This document shows positions 1 to 4,585 of a stretch of DNA of 5,449 nt, piece after piece. Each line of letters starts with the position of its first letter. The stretch's first letter is position 1. The notes beneath the pieces are model-generated. The model ran no database searches and was not told where the DNA came from. It worked only from the letters and a program-made list of their open reading frames with translations. The stretch spans positions 1 to 5,449 of the forward strand of contig UROL01000141.1 of NCBI GenBank assembly GCA_900549495.1, written 5' to 3'. The position numbers and the translations under genes were made by a program. Source of the stretch: an uncultured Eubacteriales bacterium (lineage in GTDB: Bacteria > Bacillota > Clostridia > Oscillospirales > Oscillospiraceae).

Positions 1-17
1 GTGTATAAGAGTCAATT

Positions 18-1496
18 TTATGCGGCCTGGGTTTCGGGGGTTACGGCGGCCAGGTAGTCTGCCTCCCGCTGCTGCTTTTGGGAGCTGAGATAGTCCTGCA
101 CCTGGGCGATTCCGTCGCCCACCAGGGCCTGGGTGCGGGAATAGGATTTCTGAGCGTTGGCATAGGCCTCTTCTGTCAGGCCGAATACCGTCTGCCACTG
201 GTCCCGGATAGAAGCATCCAGGGGGATGATGTCATACTCCTTGCCGCCGTCCACCGCACGCATATCCACCCAGCAGGGGAGCACATCGGCATCCTCCAGG
301 TAAACCGTGCCGTCGGAATATTTGCTGAAGGTAAACCGGAACAGCAGGCCGTCCTCGGTGTGGCCGGTTTTCAAATCCATCTCCTGAATCCGCTGGTTGG
401 AGACGGCATTGCCGGTGGAGTACAGGCACACGGTTTTGTGCCCCGGGTCCAGCCGACTGGTGAGCAGGGATACCGGCTGAATTACGTGGGGGTGGCCTCC
501 CACAATCACGTCAAAGCCCAAATCGCACAGCTGCTGGGCAATCTGCTGCTGCTCGGTGTTGGGGGTGGTCTGGTATTCGTTGCCCCAGTGGATATACATC
601 ACCGTGGCCTCTGCGCCGCTCTGCTTCATCTGGGTCAGCACCTGCCGCGCCTCCATATAGAAGGGGTCCAGCTGCGTAGCCAGGAAGGAGTTAATCAGGG
701 GCGCACAGTTGGCGGACAGGGCGTTTTTGTTCATATACACGGTTCCGGCAGTGGGGTTGTCCGGCTGCCCCTCATAGGTGTAGCAGACCATGCCCACCTG
801 GATGCCGTTGATTTCCTGAATGGTGTAGGCGGTGTCGCTCTGGCTCTCCCGGGTGCCCAGGGCGGTGAGCCCCTTGCTCCGAACGGTGCGGACGGTACGC
901 AGGAAGCCGTACTCACTGGTGTCGTAGCAGTGGTTGTTGGCAGTGAGCAGCATGTCGAAGCCTGCGTTTTTCAGGGCATCCACAATTTCATCCGGGCAGT
1001 TGAAGGCGGGGTAGCCGGAGTACTTATATCCCATATCCGTGCCGCACAGGGTGGTTTCCAGATTGGCAACGGAATAGTCCGCTCCACTGGAATAGGGGGA
1101 TAGATACTGGAAGATGGAATCGAAATTATACCGTCCATCGCTTTGCAGTCCGGTGTTGATAACCGGCATATGCATGAGAATATCACCGGTAACGGCAATG
1201 GTGGCCTGGGAGACCACATGCTCCGGCTCCGGCTGCGTGGGTGGGGGCTGGGTCTCCTCCTCTTTAGAGCCGAAGAGCCGGTTCCATAGGGACTGCTTTG
1301 GCTCCTCCGGCTCCTGCTGTACCGGGGCAGTGGCGGCAAGCTGGCCGCTCTGGGTGCTGCTGCTGCCCAAAAGCAGCCGAAGCCCCAGAGAAAAGACCAG
1401 CAGCACCGCCATGACAACCACCAGGCCAAGGATAATGGCACCGGAGCCGCCGCTCTGCTTTCCGCTGCTGTATTTTGGTTTATGTCCTTGCGACAT
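18..1496 (-). CDS. CapA-family membrane-anchored metallophosphatase-like protein
   Basis: A 492-residue protein of the CapA (poly-gamma-glutamate synthesis accessory) family, which has a calcineurin-like metallophosphoesterase fold. A lysine-containing N-terminus is followed by one hydrophobic segment (about residues 19-43), which should leave the main domain outside the cell. A Pro/Glu/Gln-rich linker (about 45-95) precedes the catalytic domain (about 98-415). Visible family motifs are TGDILMH (103-109, Asp104), NLE (145-147), NNH (187-189), HWGNE (303-307), GGHPH (333-337) and STGN (360-363). The last 60 residues are Gln-rich and not recognised. The ATG start has an AGGAGG six nt upstream (1503-1508), and the gene begins 18 nt after the alr stop, so the two are probably co-transcribed. 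No capB, capC or capD is visible, so polyglutamate capsule synthesis cannot be assumed; many lone CapA homologues have no known substrate. Family call firm, function uncertain. Confidence 0.9.
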   Translation of the reverse strand: MSQGHKPKYSSGKQSGGSGAIILGLVVVMAVLLVFSLGLRLLLGSSSTQSGQLAATAPVQQEPEEPKQSLWNRLFGSKEEETQPPPTQPEPEHVVSQATIAVTGDILMHMPVINTGLQSDGRYNFDSIFQYLSPYSSGADYSVANLETTLCGTDMGYKYSGYPAFNCPDEIVDALKNAGFDMLLTANNHCYDTSEYGFLRTVRTVRSKGLTALGTRESQSDTAYTIQEINGIQVGMVCYTYEGQPDNPTAGTVYMNKNALSANCAPLINSFLATQLDPFYMEARQVLTQMKQSGAEATVMYIHWGNEYQTTPNTEQQQIAQQLCDLGFDVIVGGHPHVIQPVSLLTSRLDPGHKTVCLYSTGNAVSNQRIQEMDLKTGHTEDGLLFRFTFSKYSDGTVYLEDADVLPCWVDMRAVDGGKEYDIIPLDASIRDQWQTVFGLTEEAYANAQKSYSRTQALVGDGIAQVQDYLSSQKQQREADYLAAVTPETQAA

Positions 1497-1514
1497 GTTG
1501 TTCCTCCTTACTGC

Positions 1515-2666
1515 TCAGTCCAGCAGATAGAGCACCGAATGGACGATTTTTCCATTCATCAGGTATACCCTGGGTACTCTCCGGCTGATGCCACATACGA
1601 ATTCATAATTAAAGCTGTCCTGCCGGGCAGCGATTTCCTCCACGGTGATGCTTGCCTCTGCGCTGCTGCCCACCAGCACCACGGTGTCGTTGAGCTGGGC
1701 CTCGGGAATTTCCGTCACGTCCACCATCATCTGGTCCATGCAGATTCTGCCCAGAATGGGGGCCTTTTTACCCCGAATCAGCACATAGAACCGGCCGGAA
1801 AGGCTTCTGCGGTAGCCGTCGGCGTAGCCCACGGGGATGGTGGCCACCCGGGTGGGGACGGTGGTGGTGTAGGCGCCGCCGTAGCCGATTTCCCGGCCCG
1901 CCTCTAAGGTTTTCAGGTGGGTGATTCTGCTTTCCCACCGCAGGGCAGGGCGCAAATCCAGGGCCTGGGGGTCCACCTCGTCGCTGGGATACATGCCATA
2001 GGTGACGATGCCGGAGCGTACCATCTCATATTTGCACCGGAAATTCATCACACCGGCGGAGTTGTCCAGGTGGCGGATTTTCACGGATACCCCCCGGGCT
2101 TGCAGCATCTCATAGAACCGGTCAAACTGCTCCATCTGCCGCCGGGCCCGGGTCAGGTCGGCGCAGTCGGCGGTGGCAAAGTGGCTGAACAGCCCCTCGG
2201 GGTCAAGTCCCGGCAGCCTTGCAATGGCGGCGCAGATGTCCGCATCCTCCGGGGTCACCTGGAAGCCGATGCGGCTCATGCCGGTATCCACGGCGAAGTG
2301 GAAATGAGCAGTCAGCCCCAGCTTTTGGGCAGCCTGGGACAGGGCCAGGGCATCCTCATAATGGAAGATGGTGGGGCGGATGCCCAGCCGAATGGCCTCA
2401 GGGTAGGCCTCCACCGGGGTATAGCCCAGAATCAGGATGGGCTTTTCGATCTCTGCCCGCCGCAGCTCCAGGGCCTCCAGCATGGAGCTGACCCCGAAGA
2501 AGGCGCAGTCTTCGTCCAGATGCCGGGCGATTTCCACCGCCCCATGGCCGTAGGCATCCGCTTTGATAATGGCCATCACCGGAACCCCGGCTCGCTTTTT
2601 TACCTCCTGGATATTGTGCCGAATGGCATCCAGGTCAATAATTAACTGAGTGCAGCCTAAATTCAA
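1515..2666 (-). CDS. alr: Alanine racemase, PLP-dependent
   Basis: Cytoplasmic enzyme interconverting L- and D-alanine; D-alanine feeds D-Ala-D-Ala synthesis for peptidoglycan. The 383 residues match the full family length. The N-terminal TIM barrel carries the PLP lysine motif AIIKADAYGHG (Lys35 at its centre), a VDTGMSRIGF motif (126-135), HLDNSAG (199-205) and VRSGIVTYGMYP (216-227). The C-terminal domain carries EIGYGGAY (259-266, catalytic Tyr262), IPVGYADGYRR (277-287) and the GRICMDQMMVDV motif (306-317) from the partner active site. The start is TTG: an in-frame TGA lies only 9 nt upstream (2673-2675), the family N-terminus fits, and AAGGA sits 9 nt before it (2676-2680). It is first gene of a unit with the CapA-like gene. 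One oddity: Ala125 occupies the place of the carbamylated Lys129 of the Geobacillus enzyme. Confidence 0.96.
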   Translation of the reverse strand: MNLGCTQLIIDLDAIRHNIQEVKKRAGVPVMAIIKADAYGHGAVEIARHLDEDCAFFGVSSMLEALELRRAEIEKPILILGYTPVEAYPEAIRLGIRPTIFHYEDALALSQAAQKLGLTAHFHFAVDTGMSRIGFQVTPEDADICAAIARLPGLDPEGLFSHFATADCADLTRARRQMEQFDRFYEMLQARGVSVKIRHLDNSAGVMNFRCKYEMVRSGIVTYGMYPSDEVDPQALDLRPALRWESRITHLKTLEAGREIGYGGAYTTTVPTRVATIPVGYADGYRRSLSGRFYVLIRGKKAPILGRICMDQMMVDVTEIPEAQLNDTVVLVGSSAEASITVEEIAARQDSFNYEFVCGISRRVPRVYLMNGKIVHSVLYLLD

Positions 2667-2675
2667 AGAAAATCA

Positions 2676-2680
2676 TCCTT
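2676..2680 (-). promoter_or_regulatory. Ribosome binding site supporting the TTG start of alr
   Basis: AAGGA on the minus strand lies 9 nt from the TTG at 2664-2666. An out-of-frame ATG directly abuts it (2674-2676), too close to use this site well. The in-frame TGA at 2673-2675 rules out a longer N-terminus, so this site decides the start. Confidence 0.7.
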
Positions 2681-2701
2681 CACTTACAGCGTTTTCCCCT
2701 T

Positions 2702-2730
2702 ATTCTATCATAGATTCCCCTGGAAATCAA
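2702..2730 (-). promoter_or_regulatory. Sigma-A-type promoter of alr and the CapA-like gene
   Basis: On the minus strand a -35 box TTGATT (2725-2730) is followed by a 17-bp spacer and a -10 box TAGAAT (2702-2707). This predicts a transcript start near 2695 and a leader of about 30 nt before the TTG start. The -35 box lies inside a 22-bp inverted repeat (2722-2743), a possible operator. The call rests on motif matching only. Confidence 0.65.
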
Positions 2731-2743
2731 ATTAAGAATTTCC
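2722..2743. promoter_or_regulatory. Possible operator dyad over the alr -35 box
   Basis: GGAAAT-N10-ATTTCC, a perfect 6-bp dyad spanning 22 bp and covering the -35 hexamer. The size and position suit a dimeric regulator, but half-sites this short can arise by chance in AT-rich intergenic DNA. No regulator gene is next to it. Confidence 0.3.
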
Positions 2744-2821
2744 TACGAACCCGGGCCCATATCGGAAAGCATCCCTTCCCCATGCCATAGTGACAAAAGC
2801 CTTTTCTTTTCTTTTGACCTA

Positions 2822-2830
2822 TGATAAAAT
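2822..2830 (+). promoter_or_regulatory. Extended -10 promoter of the DUF3786 gene
   Basis: TGATAAAAT is an extended -10 element (TG, one base, TAAAAT at 2825-2830). At a 17-bp spacing the -35 position (2802-2807, TTTTCT) is poor, which is tolerated with an extended -10. Transcription would start near 2837, leaving a leader of about 20 nt containing the AAAGGAG ribosome binding site (2841-2847). An alternative pairing, TTGACC (2814-2819) with TAAAAA (2837-2842), would start the transcript after that ribosome site and is less likely. Confidence 0.55.
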
Positions 2831-2856
2831 GAAAAATAAAAAAGGAGAAAACCACT

Positions 2857-3474
2857 ATGGAGCGCCGTGACAATTACGCTGCTGCCGCCGCCCAGGCAAG
2901 GGCGCTTTTCCCGGGCTATGACCAGGAGGCCATTGCCCGGAAGCTGCATACCCGGCTGGATGAGGCCTTTCTTTACACCCGGATGCTCTCTCGCAATTAC
3001 CGCATCTGCCGTCGCACGGGTACAATAGAAGTATTTGACGAGGATGTGTGGCGGCGGGTAGAGGATTTTAACGAAACCCTGACCCTGCTGGATTTGGTGT
3101 GCGACAGCCGGGAGGACCGACATATTTCCGGGCGCTGGAAGAACCAGTCTGCCTTCGGCCTGCAATTCCACCAGAATCTGCTGGAGCAAGCCGACTCCTG
3201 GGCGGCCTACCTCCAGGCCCACCCGGCGGAGCTGAAATCCGCCTGCGACAAGCTGAACGCCGTCCCTGTCCCCTATGGGGACTGCGCCTATAGTATCCCC
3301 CTTTTCGAGGACTTGGGAGTGATGCTCCAGCTGTGGTATGGGGACGAGGAATTCCCCGCCTCCGCTCGGTGGCTCTGGGACGAAAACGCCCTGATGTACC
3401 TGAAATACGAGACCATGTACTACGCAGTGGGCATGATTCGCAGCCGACTTCCCCAGAAGCCCCACCACCGCTGA
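2857..3474 (+). CDS. DUF3786 domain protein, function unknown
   Basis: A 205-residue soluble protein without signal peptide or membrane segment. I recognise the DUF3786 family from its C-terminal half: a GDCAYSIPLF strand (141-150), then the signature LQLWYGDEEFPASARWLWD (157-175), then a short helical segment (about 180-197). The N-terminal part (1-40) is helical and rich in Ala and Arg. Residues 44-62 resemble the strand pair that opens the domain. The family is found in anaerobic bacteria and archaea, and no biochemical role is known to me. The ATG start has AAAGGAG ending 9 nt upstream and an extended -10 promoter. The gene is divergent from alr and stands alone on its strand, convergent with the phosphoribosyltransferase. 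Intrinsic termination is not obvious directly after it; the structured repeat begins about 30-50 nt downstream. Confidence 0.85.
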   Translation: MERRDNYAAAAAQARALFPGYDQEAIARKLHTRLDEAFLYTRMLSRNYRICRRTGTIEVFDEDVWRRVEDFNETLTLLDLVCDSREDRHISGRWKNQSAFGLQFHQNLLEQADSWAAYLQAHPAELKSACDKLNAVPVPYGDCAYSIPLFEDLGVMLQLWYGDEEFPASARWLWDENALMYLKYETMYYAVGMIRSRLPQKPHHR

Positions 3475-3493
3475 GGAAGTGCCCTTCGATGAA

Positions 3494-3514
3494 TGGTAAA
3501 AGGGAAAATTACCA
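3494..3514. repeat. Small inverted repeat downstream of the DUF3786 gene
   Basis: TGGTAA (3494-3499) and TTACCA (3509-3514) form a 6-bp stem with a 9-nt loop, 20 nt after the stop codon. No run of T follows it on the plus strand, so it is not a standard intrinsic terminator. It overlaps the outer fringe of the large inverted repeat. Confidence 0.35.
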
Positions 3515-3522
3515 GAGCCTTT

Positions 3523-3646
3523 GTAGGGGCGATGAAAATCGCCTGCAACCTTCCGGTTTTGCAAGTACCCGGCTGAATGGTACGCACCCTCCCGGCTCCC
3601 TCTCTGAGGGAGCTGGCACGCCCAACGGGCGTGACTGAGGGAGTGT
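3523..3646 (+). repeat. Left arm of the inverted-repeat element
   Basis: This arm shares four blocks with the reverse complement of the right arm: 21 nt (3523-3543), 11 nt (3574-3584), 25 nt (3591-3615) and 14 nt (3633-3646). The stretches between blocks have diverged. Hairpins along it are GGCGAT-GAAA-ATCGCC (3528-3543), an AACC/GGTT stem with loop TTCC (3547-3558), GCTCCCTC-TCT-GAGGGAGC (3595-3613) and CACGCCC-AAC-GGGCGTG (3617-3633). The CTCCCTC strand could also pair with the distal GAGGGAG at 3638-3644. Confidence 0.8.
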
Positions 3647-3730
3647 CGTCCGATGGTTGCTCCGGGCCAACGATTTACACACCAGCTCATATAAACTCTG
3701 AAATTTTTGAGCGATTACGTTCACCGAAGT

Positions 3731-3850
3731 ACACTCCCTCAGTCAGCTTCGCTGACAGCTCCCTCAGAGAGGGAGCCGGGGGGACGGGCCGTACCATTCA
3801 ACCAACCGCCCGGAAACCGCAACGTTGCGGGCGATTTTCATCGCCCCTAC
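3731..3850 (-). repeat. Right arm of the inverted-repeat element
   Basis: This is the inverted counterpart of 3523-3646, with matching blocks at 3731-3744, 3756-3780, 3790-3800 and 3830-3850. Hairpins on the plus strand are GTCAGC-TTC-GCTGAC (3742-3756), GCTCCCTC-AGA-GAGGGAGC (3758-3776), the perfect 14-bp palindrome CCGCAACGTTGCGG (3817-3830) and GGCGAT-TTTC-ATCGCC (3830-3845). The first of these occupies the place of the CACGCCC hairpin of the left arm but has a different stem sequence. Confidence 0.8.
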
Positions 3851-3887
3851 GGAACTTTGAATTTTCCACCTCTTATGAATACGGTGT

Positions 3888-3907
3888 GCCCCCCGCAGAG
3901 AGGGGGC
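3888..3907 (-). repeat. Third, diverged copy of the core hairpin
   Basis: GCCCCC and GGGGGC form a 6-bp stem with an 8-nt loop. Read on the minus strand, the CCCCCTCTCTG string and its flanks resemble the CGGCTCCCTCTCTGAGGG core of the arms. It has the right arm's orientation and lies between that arm and the terminator. It may be a remnant of another repeat copy. Confidence 0.45.
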
Positions 3908-3924
3908 TGGAATGGCGCATGACC

Positions 3925-3962
3925 AAAAAAAATCCCACGGCCCTTGCAAGCCGTGGGATTTT
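3925..3962 (-). terminator. Intrinsic terminator of the phosphoribosyltransferase gene
   Basis: A stem of nine strong pairs (TCCCACGGC at 3933-3941 with GCCGTGGGA at 3950-3958) has an 8-nt loop and can be extended by four A-T pairs. Read on the minus strand it begins a few bases after the TAA stop and runs into eight T residues (complement of 3925-3932). Four T residues follow the stem on the plus strand, so weak termination from the DUF3786 side is possible. Confidence 0.88.
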
Positions 3963-3964
3963 GA

Positions 3965-4519
3965 TTACTCCATAATCGTTCCGTCGGGGTGGAACAGGGG
4001 GAGCTTTTCCAGATAGACAATGTCCGGCCGGTCCTGGGCGTCGCCCTCGGCCAGGATGGCGGCTCTGCCGCAGATGGTGCCCCCGGCCTTGGTGACCAGG
4101 GCTTCCAGGGCGGAGATGCTCTCGCCGGTGGAAATCACGTCGTCTACCAGCAGAATCCGCTTGCCCTTCATCAGGGCGGCATCAGCGCCGTCCAGATACA
4201 GCTGCTGCTGGTTGGCAGTGGTGATGGAATTGACATTCACGGAGAAAACGTCCCGCATATATAGCTTGGGTGCCTTCCGGGCCAGCAGATACTTGGCATC
4301 CCCGGCCTGACGTGCCATCTCGTGGGCCAGGGGAATGCCCTTGGCCTCGGCGGTGATGAGGTAATCATACTTCGGCACCTTGGCCAGCAGCTCCCTGGCG
4401 CAGGCAACGGTAAGCTCCTGGTCGCCAAAGATGACAAAACCGGCAATGGACAGATTCTCGTTCACAGGGCAGATAGGAAGATCCCGTTCCAGCCCGGCGA
4501 TACGCATATGATAGAACAT
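3965..4519 (-). CDS. Purine phosphoribosyltransferase, adenine-type likely
   Basis: A 184-residue cytoplasmic type I phosphoribosyltransferase, which joins a free base to PRPP to give a nucleotide. The 13-residue PRPP motif ILLVDDVISTGES (122-134) is intact with its Asp-Asp pair. Residues 54-70 (LITAEAKGIPLAHEMAR) match the substrate-side loop of adenine/hypoxanthine-type enzymes, and a YMRD...SITT stretch (87-101) forms the hood region. The length is slightly above the roughly 170 residues of classic Apt, and the N-terminus lacks the usual Apt FPDFP pattern. The base could therefore be adenine, hypoxanthine or xanthine, and I give no gene symbol. ATG at 4517-4519 has AAGGAG 8 nt upstream (4528-4533); Met5 would lie too far from it. 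The gene has its own promoter and terminator and lies 62 nt after the antiporter gene. Confidence 0.88.
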   Translation of the reverse strand: MFYHMRIAGLERDLPICPVNENLSIAGFVIFGDQELTVACARELLAKVPKYDYLITAEAKGIPLAHEMARQAGDAKYLLARKAPKLYMRDVFSVNVNSITTANQQQLYLDGADAALMKGKRILLVDDVISTGESISALEALVTKAGGTICGRAAILAEGDAQDRPDIVYLEKLPLFHPDGTIME

Positions 4520-4555
4520 GGGAAAGACTCCTTACTATTTTATTTCTATGGGAGT

Positions 4556-4585
4556 ATTATATACTGCTTTGCCAGAGCTTGTCAA
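4556..4585 (-). promoter_or_regulatory. Near-consensus promoter of the phosphoribosyltransferase gene
   Basis: A perfect -35 box TTGACA (4580-4585) and a perfect -10 box TATAAT (4556-4561), 18 bp apart, lie on the minus strand. The -35 overlaps the antiporter TGA stop (4582-4584). The predicted start is near 4549, giving a leader of about 30 nt. The phosphoribosyltransferase can therefore be expressed independently of the antiporter, although read-through is also possible. Confidence 0.8.

Larger units (their letters stand above)
3503..3867. repeat. Large structured inverted-repeat element, MITE-like
   Basis: Two arms of about 120 bp in inverted orientation flank a centre of 84 bp (3647-3730). 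A shared GGAAAATT/AATTTTCC pair (3503-3510 and 3860-3867) suggests the similarity extends slightly beyond the arms. Each arm contains several nested hairpins. The centre has no gene or clear motif. There is no transposase and no credible coding frame, and I could not find a target-site duplication next to the GTAGGGGC/GCCCCTAC ends. The CTCCCTC/GAGGGAG hairpins resemble dispersed repeats of Oscillospiraceae genomes (recollection, not a search). It could be a non-autonomous mobile element, or two repeat copies inserted head to head. It fills the gap between two convergent genes. Confidence 0.75.

Noticed and set aside
78..1103. Plus-strand open frame of 341 codons antisense to the CapA-like gene
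   Set aside because: It lies wholly inside the CapA-like gene, whose frame has clear motifs. The translation shows no recognisable domain and no ribosome site was seen; GC-rich codon use of the real gene explains the lack of stops.
1917..2645. Plus-strand open frame of 242 codons antisense to alr
   Set aside because: It is a shadow of alr. The composition (Gly/His/Gln-rich) is typical of antisense reading, and there is no plausible start context.
2667..2721. Riboswitch or T-box leader upstream of alr
   Set aside because: The predicted leader is only about 30 nt, with no conserved riboswitch-like helices or terminator, too short for such an element.
2743..3690. Minus-strand open frame of 315 codons across the DUF3786 gene and the left repeat arm
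   Set aside because: It is antisense to a recognised domain and runs into repeat DNA and the divergent promoter region. Its peptide matches no family I know.
3523..3850. CRISPR array or complete insertion sequence
   Set aside because: The repeats are inverted, not regularly spaced direct repeats. No transposase or cas gene is nearby, and the 84-bp centre is too short to encode one.
3577..3975. Plus-strand open frame of 132 codons across the inverted repeat
   Set aside because: It spans both arms and the terminator, has no ribosome site and a repeat-derived composition. It is not a gene.
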